From an uncultured Hyphomicrobiales bacterium (lineage in GTDB: Bacteria; Pseudomonadota; Alphaproteobacteria; Rhizobiales; Beijerinckiaceae), in the NCBI GenBank assembly GCA_903847605.1, contig CAINED010000061.1, forward strand, positions 1-64,000: DNA of 64,000 nucleotides. Reading direction: 5' to 3'. A program made the translations under genes and the position numbers. Shown here piece by piece: positions 43,971 to 52,982 of the stretch. The notes below the pieces were generated by a model. That model did not search any database and was not told the DNA's origin. It saw only the letters and a list, made by a program, of their open reading frames with translations. Every line of letters begins with the position of its first letter. Position 1 is the first letter of the stretch.

Positions 43971-45530
43971 ATGACTCACCACGGTAAAGGCCTGCGGCCT
44001 TTCGTTTCCCTCGTTGCGCTTGGGCTGGCGACTTCGGTCGCCGTTGCACAAGTACCGGCGCGCAGCGCGAACGCGCCGGTCAACGACCCCGATGCGGCCG
44101 CAACTGAAGAACGCGCGCGCAAGGCCTACAACGCATCTGCGCAACAGTCGAAGAACATGCGGCTGGTGGGCGCGAACGATCTTGCCGGACGCACGGCCTA
44201 CCAGCCCACAATCAAGGAACAGAACGGACGCTGGATTCTCTACGTGGGTCATCACGGCGGTCGCGCCGTCAATCCGCTGACCAAAGAAATGGAAGAGAAT
44301 GGAACCTCGATTCTCGACGTGACGAATCCTGCCAGTCCGAAGCTTCTCGTTCATGTGCCCGGGGACAAGGGCCGCGAGGTGCCGGGCCGCGAGGTAGGGG
44401 GCGCGCAGATGGTGCGCGTCTGTCGTGGCGACGAATTGCCGAAGGGCGACAAGTCGAAGGTCTACATGCTCCGCAGCTTCGGCGACACCGGGCAGGAGAT
44501 GTACGATGTCTCAAAGCCCGAAGCGCCCGTGCGTTTGTGGCGTCTCGACAACATCAAGAGCACGCACAAGAATTTCTGGGAATGCGACACGGGCATAGCC
44601 TATCTCGTTCATACCGGTGACGAGAGCAAATGGCGTATTCAGCGCATCACGAACATCTACGACCTCTCGGATCCCGCGAAGCCGCTAAAAATTCGAGAGT
44701 TCGGATTGCCCGAGCAATTGAAGACTTCGACTGGCTATCTCCCCGCTGCCATTCACGGCCCGATCTCGGCAGGACCTTCCGGCAATCGCGTCTTCTTTGG
44801 CTACGGGACGAACAGGCGCGGCGTCGCGCAGATCGTCGATCGCGAAAAGCTTTTGAAAGGGCCGGCCGAGATCACCGAGGAAAATCTGCGCGCAGCGGAG
44901 GTCGGGCGCATCACGCTGCCCGAATTCATCGGCGCGCATACGGCCTTCCCGCTCTATAATATCAAAGTGCCCGGCTTTGCCTCGGACACCGAGAAGGGAA
45001 CTCGCAATTTCGTTGTCGTCGTCAACGAGACGAATATCACTGTCTGCGCCGAGCCGCGTCAGCTCGTCTATTTCGTCGATGTAACAGACGAATCGCGCCC
45101 GATCGGCGTGGCGACTTACGAGCCTAACGAGCGCAGCGGAAAATTCTGCGATCGCGGCGGGCGCTTCGGCGCGCACGCCAGCCATGAAAACATGACGCCG
45201 ATATTCCATGGCAAGATCATGTTCTTCAGCTGGTTCAACGCTGGCGTGCGCATGGTCGATGTGCGCGATCCATACAAGCCCAGGGAACTCGGCTATTTCA
45301 TTCCCGCAGTGAACCGTACAACCGATTATCGCTGCGCCGACGAGCGCAACAAGCGCGGCTGCGTCCGCGTCGTGCAGATCAACAACATGGAAGTGGACGA
45401 CCGCGGCTACGTCTATGCCGTCGACCGCGCCAATTCCGGCGTTTTTGTTCTCGAAGTCACCGGTGAGGCCAGACGTATCGCCGACTTCAAATCGGCCAAT
45501 GCCGCACGCAATCGCCAGGCACAGCGATAG
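43971..45530 (+). CDS. Exported LVIVD repeat (beta-propeller) protein
   Basis: A 519-residue secreted protein. A signal peptide (MTHHGKGLRPFVSLVALGLATSVAVAQ) precedes a predicted propeller made of repeats such as NGTSILDVTNPASPKLLVHV, EMYDVSKPEAPVRLWRL, NIYDLSDPAKPLKIREF, and VRMVDVRDPYKPRELGYF, the LVIVD pattern. Cysteines occur in pairs suited to disulfides in the periplasm. LVIVD proteins act as binding or scaffold proteins; no catalytic site is evident. Third gene of the ThDP–cytochrome c module, so it may bind the substrate or hold the complex. GGAGGAG precedes the ATG. Confidence 0.82.
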   Translation: MTHHGKGLRPFVSLVALGLATSVAVAQVPARSANAPVNDPDAAATEERARKAYNASAQQSKNMRLVGANDLAGRTAYQPTIKEQNGRWILYVGHHGGRAVNPLTKEMEENGTSILDVTNPASPKLLVHVPGDKGREVPGREVGGAQMVRVCRGDELPKGDKSKVYMLRSFGDTGQEMYDVSKPEAPVRLWRLDNIKSTHKNFWECDTGIAYLVHTGDESKWRIQRITNIYDLSDPAKPLKIREFGLPEQLKTSTGYLPAAIHGPISAGPSGNRVFFGYGTNRRGVAQIVDREKLLKGPAEITEENLRAAEVGRITLPEFIGAHTAFPLYNIKVPGFASDTEKGTRNFVVVVNETNITVCAEPRQLVYFVDVTDESRPIGVATYEPNERSGKFCDRGGRFGAHASHENMTPIFHGKIMFFSWFNAGVRMVDVRDPYKPRELGYFIPAVNRTTDYRCADERNKRGCVRVVQINNMEVDDRGYVYAVDRANSGVFVLEVTGEARRIADFKSANAARNRQAQR

Positions 45531-45535
45531 GCGAG

Positions 45536-46294
45536 CTATCCGAGGAACCTTCCGCCATCGACGATGATGCGGCCGCCCGTCGTCATCGGCATGTGCGTGA
45601 TGCAGGCCATGATGGCGAGCGCGACGTCTTCGGGCTCGGTCACGCGCTTCATCGGCGCCGAGGCGGCGATCTTTTCGAGTTCAGGCCGCCCGCGTCCCGC
45701 GACGAAATCCGTTGCGACCGCACCGGGCGAAACGCACATCACCCGAATTTGCGGCCCGAGCACGCGCGCGAGCGCCAGCGATATATTGTCGATCGCGGCC
45801 TTCGAAGCGACATAAGCGATACTGCTGCCGGAACCCGTGAACGCCGAAACGGACGACACATTCACGATGACCGCGTTGCCCGTCTCTTTCATCAGCGGCG
45901 CACAGGAACGGATCATGGAGAAAGGTCCGCGCACATTGGCAATGAGCATCTTGTCCATGAAGGCATCGTCGAGCGCATCGAGATTGCCGTGCGGGATGGG
46001 CCTGGTGAAGCCCGCCGAATTCACGAGGATATCGAGACGTCCGAAGGCATCGCGCGCCACCTTGCCCGATGCAGAAGTCGAAGCGCTATCCGCAAGATCG
46101 ATCTTCAGGACAGCGTGACCCGAGCCCGGCAATTCCGACATCAGCTTGCGCGCGCGCTCTTCGCCACTGTTATAGCCGATCATCACGCGCGCGCCGGCGT
46201 CTGCGAGCATCCTCACGGTCGCCGCGCCGATGCCGTTGCTGCCGCCCGTCACCAGCGCGCATTTTCCCGTGAGATCGCCCGGCTTCGCTCTCAT
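45536..46294 (-). CDS. SDR family oxidoreductase
   Basis: A 252-residue short-chain dehydrogenase. TGGSNGIG at residues 16–23, N-S-A-G in place of NNAG, catalytic Ser148, Tyr161 and Lys165, and the typical end GGRIIVDGGRFLG. The start at 46294 lies 13 nt after the molybdopterin-subunit gene's stop, and the longer frame to 46477 would run into that gene. It is the last gene of a binding protein–oxidase–SDR operon and is convergent with the propeller gene. Confidence 0.9.
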   Translation of the reverse strand: MRAKPGDLTGKCALVTGGSNGIGAATVRMLADAGARVMIGYNSGEERARKLMSELPGSGHAVLKIDLADSASTSASGKVARDAFGRLDILVNSAGFTRPIPHGNLDALDDAFMDKMLIANVRGPFSMIRSCAPLMKETGNAVIVNVSSVSAFTGSGSSIAYVASKAAIDNISLALARVLGPQIRVMCVSPGAVATDFVAGRGRPELEKIAASAPMKRVTEPEDVALAIMACITHMPMTTGGRIIVDGGRFLG

Positions 46295-46307
46295 CTCGCC
46301 ACCCCTG

Positions 46308-48608
46308 TTACAAGTGCTTGACGCCGCCAGCCTGACGGATCGCCTGCCAGATGCGATGCGACGTATAGGGCAGGTCGAGCGTATGTACGCCGAGCGGACG
46401 CAAGGCGTCGATGACGGCGTTGGTGATAGTCGGCACTGCGCCGGTCGCCCCGGCTTCGCCAACGCCCTTCGCGCCAAGTGGATTGGTCGGCGAAGGCACA
46501 GGCCTGTCGATCAGGGTCATCGGCGGAAGATCGGCTGCGCGCGGCATGAAATAATCCATGAACGAGCCGGACACGATCTGTCCGCCATCGTCATAGATGT
46601 AATGCTCGCCCATCACCTGGCCGAGGCCCTGCATGAAGCCTCCGACGACCTGCCCCTCGGCGAGCATGTGATTGATGATGTTGCCGCCGTCGTCGACCGC
46701 GATATAGGCGACGATGTCGATTTCGCCTGTCGCCGGATCGATCTCCACTTCCGCCACATGCGCCCCCGAAGGGAAGGAGTTCGCCACGGGAAGCTTTTCC
46801 GCGGCATCCAGCGGATTGCCCTCTTTCGTCGCGTACTTCTTGGCGAGTTCGAGCAGTCCAACGGAAAGATCGGTGCCGCGCACGCGATACTTGCCCTTGT
46901 CGAATTCGATATCGCCAACGCCGGCTTCGAGATGTTTCGCTGCGAGTTCCTTGCCCTTGCGCACGACTTCATGGGCCGTCTTCACGAGAACGCCGCCATG
47001 ATTCATCATCGAGCGCGAACCGATCGTGCCCGAACCCGTGAGTTGCGACATTTCGGGATCGCCAGCACGGTAGGTGATGAGCTCGGGATCGATGCCGAAG
47101 ACCTGTGCAACGACCTCCGGAAACACGGTTTCGTGGCCCTGTCCCGAAGGTCCGGAGACCGTGTAAAGCACGGGATTGCCTGATTCCCCGAACTTGATCA
47201 TGCCGTCTTCCGGCGCAACGCCGCCGCCCGAGGGTTCGACAAACGTGCAGCAGCTGATGCCGCGCAATTTACCGTTCTTCGCCGATTGCTTGCGGCGTTT
47301 TTCGAAACCCTTCCAGTCCGCCGCCTTCAAGGCGTCAGCGAGAAGTCCCGGCGGATCGCCGCTGTCGTAAACGGCTCCGGTCGGAATCGTGTAGGGGAAA
47401 GCCTTCTTCGGAATGAGGTTGCGCTTGCGCAACTCGATACGGTCAATGCCGATTTCCCGCGCCGCCTCGTCGACAAGACGCTCGACGAGATAGGTCACGT
47501 TGGGGCGCGCCGCGCCGCGATAGGCGGTGGTCGGCGTCGTATTCGTCAGGACGAGCTGATGCACGCCGTAGAAGGCGGGGATCGTGTAGATATTGGTCGG
47601 ATGCCGCGACGGTCCCGCCGTATTGATGAAAGCGCCGGCGCCCGACTGATAGCCGCCGACATCGACGATCCAGTGCGCCCGCAGGCCGAGCATCTTGCCG
47701 TCCTTGTCGAGTGCCAATTCGCCCGAGAGTTTCGCGGCGCGCGCATGATGATCGCTGATCATCGTTTCGGTGCGCGTCGACACCCATTTCACGGGCCGGC
47801 CCGTGAGTTTCGATGCGTACATGACGACGGGATATTCCGCGTATGGTTCGCTGCGCACGCCGAAACCGCCGCCGACATCGAACGTATGCACCTTTACCTT
47901 GTCTTCTGTGACACCGACGGCGCTGGCGAGGCCGGGCCGCATCATCGTGATACCCTGCGTCGGCACATAGACGTCGTAGATGTCGCGCTTCTTGTCGTAA
48001 TGGGCGACGGTGGCTTTCGGCTCCATGGGATTGCCGACGATGCGCGGCGCGTCGAGCACGATTTTCGTAACATGCGCCGCTTTGGCGAAGGCCTCATCCG
48101 CGGCTTTCTCGTTGCCGTATTCGAATTCGTAACAGATGTTGCCGGGAATATGATCGTAGAGCTGCGGTGCGCCCGGTTTCATCGCGTCCCCGGTATCGAT
48201 GACGCAGGGAAGCACATTGTAGTCGATGACGATCTTCTCGGCCGCATCCATCGCCGCCTCGAGACTGGTTGCGACGACAAAGGCGACACCCTGACCTGAG
48301 AACACGACCTTCTTCACTGCGAGAACGTCACGGCCCGTCGGAATGATCTTCTTGCCGCCGCGTCCTGGCGTCTGTTGCAATTGCGGCAGGGGTGCGAAAT
48401 CGGCGGTGTCCTGCCCCGTGATGACTGCAAGCACGCCCGGATGCGCCTTGGCTTCGCTCGTATCGATGGAAAGGATTTCGGCGTGCGCGTGATCGGCGCG
48501 CAGGAAGACACCATGGGCCTCATTCGGAAGCGACCAGTCGGACGTATATTTTCCCTGCCCCGTCACCAGACGAAAATCTTCGCGGCGGCCTTTGAATTTT
48601 GCGCTCAT
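46308..48608 (-). CDS. Xanthine dehydrogenase family molybdopterin-binding (large) subunit
   Basis: A 766-residue CoxL/XdhB-type subunit of a molybdenum hydroxylase. It carries both large-subunit domains, the Moco motifs GGGFGVRSE and GSGTIGSRS, and the active-site Glu in GVGEAGATGAV near the C-terminus. The segment TAYRGAARPN replaces the AYXCSFR loop of true CO dehydrogenase, so a hydroxylase of an aromatic or heterocycle is likelier. The usual FAD and 2Fe-2S subunit genes are not adjacent. It lies 32 nt after a binding-protein gene and is followed by an SDR gene 13 nt later. Confidence 0.9.
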   Translation of the reverse strand: MSAKFKGRREDFRLVTGQGKYTSDWSLPNEAHGVFLRADHAHAEILSIDTSEAKAHPGVLAVITGQDTADFAPLPQLQQTPGRGGKKIIPTGRDVLAVKKVVFSGQGVAFVVATSLEAAMDAAEKIVIDYNVLPCVIDTGDAMKPGAPQLYDHIPGNICYEFEYGNEKAADEAFAKAAHVTKIVLDAPRIVGNPMEPKATVAHYDKKRDIYDVYVPTQGITMMRPGLASAVGVTEDKVKVHTFDVGGGFGVRSEPYAEYPVVMYASKLTGRPVKWVSTRTETMISDHHARAAKLSGELALDKDGKMLGLRAHWIVDVGGYQSGAGAFINTAGPSRHPTNIYTIPAFYGVHQLVLTNTTPTTAYRGAARPNVTYLVERLVDEAAREIGIDRIELRKRNLIPKKAFPYTIPTGAVYDSGDPPGLLADALKAADWKGFEKRRKQSAKNGKLRGISCCTFVEPSGGGVAPEDGMIKFGESGNPVLYTVSGPSGQGHETVFPEVVAQVFGIDPELITYRAGDPEMSQLTGSGTIGSRSMMNHGGVLVKTAHEVVRKGKELAAKHLEAGVGDIEFDKGKYRVRGTDLSVGLLELAKKYATKEGNPLDAAEKLPVANSFPSGAHVAEVEIDPATGEIDIVAYIAVDDGGNIINHMLAEGQVVGGFMQGLGQVMGEHYIYDDGGQIVSGSFMDYFMPRAADLPPMTLIDRPVPSPTNPLGAKGVGEAGATGAVPTITNAVIDALRPLGVHTLDLPYTSHRIWQAIRQAGGVKHL

Positions 48609-48640
48609 GGGAGTTCCTGTCGATCCGATGTGAAGGTGGG

Positions 48641-49666
48641 TTATTCGATAAGCGCTTTGGCGCGCTCGGCAAGATGCCTTGGCGTCGCCAGAACATTGGC
48701 GACGACTTTCTGGATGTCTTCGCCACGCACGGGCTCGACTTCGATCTGAAGTTTATTGGCTTCGGCCTGAAAGTCCTTGTCCTGCATGGTTTGATCGAAG
48801 GCGGCGCGCAAGGCGGCGAGCCGGTCTGCGGGTATGCCGTTCGTCGCGAGCGGGCGGCCCAGCATCGTTCCGGAGACAACGAGATCAACGATTTTCTTCT
48901 CGTCTTCCGTCTTCACGAGTTCGGATACGGAGGGCACGCCCGGCAAATCGGAAGGTTTCGGGCCGGCATAGACGAGCACCTTGATGTCGCCATTGCGGAG
49001 CCAGTCGGGCTTCGTCACTTTCCAGCTCGACCAGGTGTTGTTGCGCGCCTGAACCTCGTTGCGTTCCATCGCGAGATTGATGGCGTTGCCGCCCTGGTAT
49101 CCCGTGACGATCTTGAATTTCGTGCCGACGAGTTCGTTGAGCATGAGAGGGAAGGAATAGGTGATCGCCCCCCTGCCACTGGCGCCTGCGACGATCTCTT
49201 TTTTCATCGCCTCCTGAATGGATGAGACGCCGGCAGTCTTCCATACCGTCATCGTTTCGACGGTTGGCGAGATCGAGCCGATCCACTGCAACTGCGCGGT
49301 ATCGAAGATGATCGCCGAAACGCCCGCCGCCTGCATGGCCGGGAAATTGTTGGCGATCATGCCGATATGGGTGCCGTCCTTTGGCGCAACCTGCAGCAGG
49401 TAGGCCACCATCTTCACGCCGCCCGCGCCAAGCATGTTTTGCGGCACGATGTTCGGATTGCCGGGAATATGCTTGCCGATATAGCGCGCTACCAGGCGCG
49501 CATGCAGGTCGTATTCGCCGCCTACGCCGACACCAATCAGCACATTGACCGTCTTGCCCTTGTAGAAAGAAGCTACCGGCTCGTTGACGGGCTGAGCAAG
49601 GGCCGCAATCGAGAAGGAAGACGCAAACAGGATCGCTGCAAAGCTTGGCGGTATCCAACCCTTCAA
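48641..49666 (-). CDS. Tripartite tricarboxylate transporter family substrate-binding protein (FYKGKT-type)
   Basis: A 341-residue exported binding protein, SFYKGKTVNVLIGVGVGGEYDLHARL after the signal peptide. The TTG at 49666 was chosen over ATG 49687 because a strong GGGGAGG (49672–49678) lies 5 nt upstream and the protein then begins with Lys at position 2 followed by a normal signal peptide ending SIAALA. First gene of a minus-strand operon with the molybdopterin subunit and an SDR, so the transported compound is probably their substrate. Divergent from the binding protein at 49863. Confidence 0.87.
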   Translation of the reverse strand: MKGWIPPSFAAILFASSFSIAALAQPVNEPVASFYKGKTVNVLIGVGVGGEYDLHARLVARYIGKHIPGNPNIVPQNMLGAGGVKMVAYLLQVAPKDGTHIGMIANNFPAMQAAGVSAIIFDTAQLQWIGSISPTVETMTVWKTAGVSSIQEAMKKEIVAGASGRGAITYSFPLMLNELVGTKFKIVTGYQGGNAINLAMERNEVQARNNTWSSWKVTKPDWLRNGDIKVLVYAGPKPSDLPGVPSVSELVKTEDEKKIVDLVVSGTMLGRPLATNGIPADRLAALRAAFDQTMQDKDFQAEANKLQIEVEPVRGEDIQKVVANVLATPRHLAERAKALIE

Positions 49667-49862
49667 GAAAACCTCCCCGCGGTTCATCGCCGCACATTTC
49701 CTATCTGTTCCGGTATAAGGAACATCCTTGCATTATAGGCGGTTCGGCCTGCCCCTTACAACGATTGTGGCGTTTTCTCCGGGATTGTCCCTATTTGCAG
49801 TCGAAGGCAAGTCCTGCCAAAAGGCCCGCAGAATGGGAACGGTGACCGTGAGGAGACGAAAC

Positions 49863-50891
49863 ATGCGCAACGGCCTCAAAACATCCGCCATAGCCGGTCT
49901 GGCAATCGGACTGTCTGTTTCGCAGGCAGCCCTCGCCCAGTCGTCCGATCAATTCTACAAGGGAAAGACCGTCACGATCACCATCGGGTTTTCCGCTGGC
50001 GGCACATACGATCTCTTCGGCCGACTGGTCTCCCGCCACATCGGCAAGCACATTCCCGGCAATCCCACGGTCATCGCGCAGAGCATGCCGGGCGCCGGCT
50101 CTTTCGTCGCCGCCAACTGGCTGTTCACTGTCGCGCCGAAGGACGGCACGGCCATCGGAATCGTCTCGCAGACGATCGCAATGGAAGAAGCGCTGAAGAA
50201 CAAGGGCGTGCGCTACAAATCCGCCGAGTTCAACTGGATCGGCCGTGCCACATCCAACAACGAAGTGCAGGTCTTCTGGCACACATCCAAGGGCACAACG
50301 ACTGACGGCGCCAAGACCGCCGAAATTCCCGTCGCCTCGACCGGTCCTGGTTCGCCATCGGAAACCTATCCCAAGCTGCTCAACGCCCTGATTGGCACGA
50401 AGTACAAGATCATCCGCGGCTACACCGGCTCGACTGCGGGTCTGCTCGCGATGGAGCGCGGCGAAGTCGATGGCGCGTTGACCTCGTGGAATACGATGAA
50501 GACGACGCGCAAGGCGCAGCTCGACGAGAAAAAGGCGTTTATTGCCGTTCAGTACGTTCTGAAGCGCGCTGCAGAACTGCCAAACGTGCCCGCCATCGTG
50601 GAATTGGCGAATAACGACACGGACCGCGCGCTTCTTACCTTCGCGGCGGCCAGCGGCGATATCGGCCGCGCCTTTCTCGCGCCTCCCGGCGTGCCGGCTG
50701 AGCGCATCAAGGCCTTGCGCGACGCCTTTGACGCCACGATGAAGGATCCGGAATTGCTGGCCGAGGTGAACAAGGCGCAGCTCGATTTCGAGCCGGCGCC
50801 GGCCGCCGAAGTCGAACGGCTGGTAAAGGTGACTCTGGCGACACCTCCGGCCCTGATCGAGAAGATGGAAAAAATCCTCGCAGCGGAATGA
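49863..50891 (+). CDS. Tripartite tricarboxylate transporter family substrate-binding protein (FYKGKT-type)
   Basis: A 342-residue exported protein. The signal peptide MRNGLKTSAIAGLAIGLSVS ends near ALAQ, followed by QFYKGKTVTITIGFSAGGTYDLFGRLVSRHI. GAGGAG about 9 nt upstream supports the ATG; the frame extends a further 45 codons upstream without a family match. It resembles the divergent neighbour at 48641 more than the two TctC-like proteins to its right. It is convergent with the binding protein at 50897 (5 nt gap). No permease is directly linked. Confidence 0.88.
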   Translation: MRNGLKTSAIAGLAIGLSVSQAALAQSSDQFYKGKTVTITIGFSAGGTYDLFGRLVSRHIGKHIPGNPTVIAQSMPGAGSFVAANWLFTVAPKDGTAIGIVSQTIAMEEALKNKGVRYKSAEFNWIGRATSNNEVQVFWHTSKGTTTDGAKTAEIPVASTGPGSPSETYPKLLNALIGTKYKIIRGYTGSTAGLLAMERGEVDGALTSWNTMKTTRKAQLDEKKAFIAVQYVLKRAAELPNVPAIVELANNDTDRALLTFAAASGDIGRAFLAPPGVPAERIKALRDAFDATMKDPELLAEVNKAQLDFEPAPAAEVERLVKVTLATPPALIEKMEKILAAE

Positions 50892-50896
50892 GGTTC

Positions 50897-51871
50897 CTAC
50901 TTCTTCGCCAAGCCCAATTTCTGAATGAGCGCGCCGATCTCCGCGCGGTCGGCAACGAGATACTTGTCCAACGCAGCGCCGGTTAATTCCATGGGATCGA
51001 AGAGTTCGTTCTTCTTCGCCATGTCCATATAAACCGGCGTTTTCGTTGCAGCGAGGAAGGCGTCGATGAGCTTCTTGCGCACGTCCGGCGGCAGGCCCTT
51101 GGGCGCAAGCATATATTGAATGGCGTTGCCCCTGTACGGATAGCCCATCTCCATGAAGGTGGGGACATCCGGCGCTACATCGATACGGTCGGCTTCTCCC
51201 GACGCCAGCAGGCGCATCTTGCCGGCGCGGATATGTTCGCTGAAGGCAGCCGCCGAACCCATCCCCGCCGTGACGTGATTGGCGAGCACCGCATTGGTCA
51301 CAGGCGCATCGCCATTGAGCGGCACGAGGTTCACATCCAGCTTCTCGTGAATTAACACGGCGCGCGTGATGATGCCGCCCATTGTGCCCGGCCCGATATA
51401 GCCGATCGAGAGCTTGCCGGGATTGGCGCGCGCCTGCGCAACGAAGTCCTTGAAGGTCCTGATCGGGCTTTCGGCATTGATCATCACGCCCGCGCGCTGA
51501 CGCCCGACCATGAGCAGCGCGTCGGTCTTTTCGAGCTGATCGGGCGCGACGTTGATGAAAAACGGCGCAATGGTAAGCGTCGAACTCGGCGTCGTGGCCA
51601 CAGTATAGCCGTCCGCCGGCGCAGTGATCAGTTCGTTGATCGCCACGGACCCCGCCGCGCCGGCCTTGTTCACGACGATGATGTCGCGTCCCAGCGTTTT
51701 GCTGGCCTCCTGCGCAATCACGCGCGAAAGCACGTCGGTGGAGCCGCCTGCCGGAAAGCCCACCAGAATTCTGATCGGGCGGTTGGGAAACTCGCTTTGC
51801 GCATTCAACGTTGAGGAGACACAGACTCCTGCCAACACGATTGCAGTCGCAATTCCGACGCGCGTACGCAT
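50897..51871 (-). CDS. Bug/TctC family tripartite tricarboxylate transporter substrate-binding protein
   Basis: A 324-residue periplasmic binding protein of the classic Bug type: signal peptide MRTRVGIATAIVLAGVCVSS, then FPNRPIRILVGFPAGGSTDVLSRVIAQ, the diagnostic first strand and ligand loop, and the late DVPTFMEMGYPYRG segment. It lies 45 nt downstream of a paralogue at 51917, with which it shares the pattern throughout, suggesting a recent tandem duplication. The permease at 54132 is the likely partner of this pair. Confidence 0.92.
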   Translation of the reverse strand: MRTRVGIATAIVLAGVCVSSTLNAQSEFPNRPIRILVGFPAGGSTDVLSRVIAQEASKTLGRDIIVVNKAGAAGSVAINELITAPADGYTVATTPSSTLTIAPFFINVAPDQLEKTDALLMVGRQRAGVMINAESPIRTFKDFVAQARANPGKLSIGYIGPGTMGGIITRAVLIHEKLDVNLVPLNGDAPVTNAVLANHVTAGMGSAAAFSEHIRAGKMRLLASGEADRIDVAPDVPTFMEMGYPYRGNAIQYMLAPKGLPPDVRKKLIDAFLAATKTPVYMDMAKKNELFDPMELTGAALDKYLVADRAEIGALIQKLGLAKK

Positions 51872-51916
51872 ATCGACCTCCCGTTTCGTCCGGCGCTTGC
51901 AGTTTGCTGCAGGCGC

Positions 51917-52888
51917 TTAGTTCTTTCCGAGTCCGAGCCTCTTCACCAATGCGATCGATTCCTCGCGATCCTTCTGGAAATAGGCGTCGAGTTCATCGCC
52001 CTTCATTTTTGTCGGCCAGTGCAGCACGTTTCGTTTCGCGATTTCTACAAAGGCTGGCGATTGCACCGCCTTCTCCAGCGCGTCGATGAGCTTCGCCTTG
52101 ATCTCAGGGGGCGTCTTCTTCGGCGCCATGAAATATTGCAGCGTGCCGGAATAAAGATTGTAGCCCTGCTCGATCAGCGTGGGCACATCCGGCGCGACAT
52201 CGAGCCGCTCGTTGTCCATCGAAGCGATGAGGCGGAACGTGCCACCGCGAATCTGCTCGGCGAAACCGGCTGCCGATGTAGTGCCCGCCGCGACGTGGTT
52301 GCCCATCAACGCCTGCACGACAGGCGCATCGCCCTGCATGGGCACGAGATTGATGTCGGACTTTTCCTGCAGGATTATCGCCTGCATGAGCACCGCGACG
52401 CCGGTGCCGACGCCTGGCGTGCCGATCGAAATTGTACCGGGTTTTGCTTTCGCCGCAGCGAGCAGATCCTTGACGTTGCGCAGCGGACTGTCGGCTCTCA
52501 CGACAAGTCCCGTCCGCTGGCGTCCGGCGACGACGAGCGCCGAAGTCACGTCCAGCAAATCGCCGCGCACGTTCTGAAACAGCGGCGTCATCGTCATCAC
52601 GCCGCTCGGCGTGAGCCCGATCGTATATCCGTCGGGATCGGCGTTGGCGACATCGGCCATCGCGATCGTCGCGGCGGCGCCGGGCTTGTTCACCACAAGC
52701 AGTTCCTGGCCGAGATGCTTGCGCGCTTCCTGCGCCGCCACACGCGCGAGCACGTCGGTCGAACCGCCCGGAGCGAAACCGACCATGATGCGAATGGGCT
52801 TACTGGGAAAATTCGCTTGCGCGAATGCGGATGCCGATCCCAACGCGATACTGCATGCGGCGAGCGCAACGACGAATTTTCCGGCCAT
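51917..52888 (-). CDS. Bug/TctC family tripartite tricarboxylate transporter substrate-binding protein
   Basis: A 323-residue paralogue of the gene at 50897. The signal peptide (AACSIALGSASAFAQA) precedes FPSKPIRIMVGFAPGGSTDVLARVAAQEA. DLDVAPDVPTLIEQGYNLYSG is the counterpart of the segment in its neighbour. It is 94 nt downstream of the MDR alcohol dehydrogenase gene and in the same direction, so it could be cotranscribed with it. Residue differences in the ligand loop mean that the two tandem copies may bind different carboxylates. Confidence 0.92.
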   Translation of the reverse strand: MAGKFVVALAACSIALGSASAFAQANFPSKPIRIMVGFAPGGSTDVLARVAAQEARKHLGQELLVVNKPGAAATIAMADVANADPDGYTIGLTPSGVMTMTPLFQNVRGDLLDVTSALVVAGRQRTGLVVRADSPLRNVKDLLAAAKAKPGTISIGTPGVGTGVAVLMQAIILQEKSDINLVPMQGDAPVVQALMGNHVAAGTTSAAGFAEQIRGGTFRLIASMDNERLDVAPDVPTLIEQGYNLYSGTLQYFMAPKKTPPEIKAKLIDALEKAVQSPAFVEIAKRNVLHWPTKMKGDELDAYFQKDREESIALVKRLGLGKN

Positions 52889-52982
52889 CTATTCCTCCCT
52901 CCAGGCGGCCGCACGCGTGCGCCGACTTTGATTGGAAGGTTACGGGAGCCGTCGCCGCTGCACAAGCGTGAGATGTGCGAGA

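Noticed and set aside
46308..48608. Aerobic carbon monoxide dehydrogenase large subunit
   Set aside because: The loop AYRGAARPN replaces the CODH AYXCSFR loop, so only the wider xanthine dehydrogenase family is claimed.
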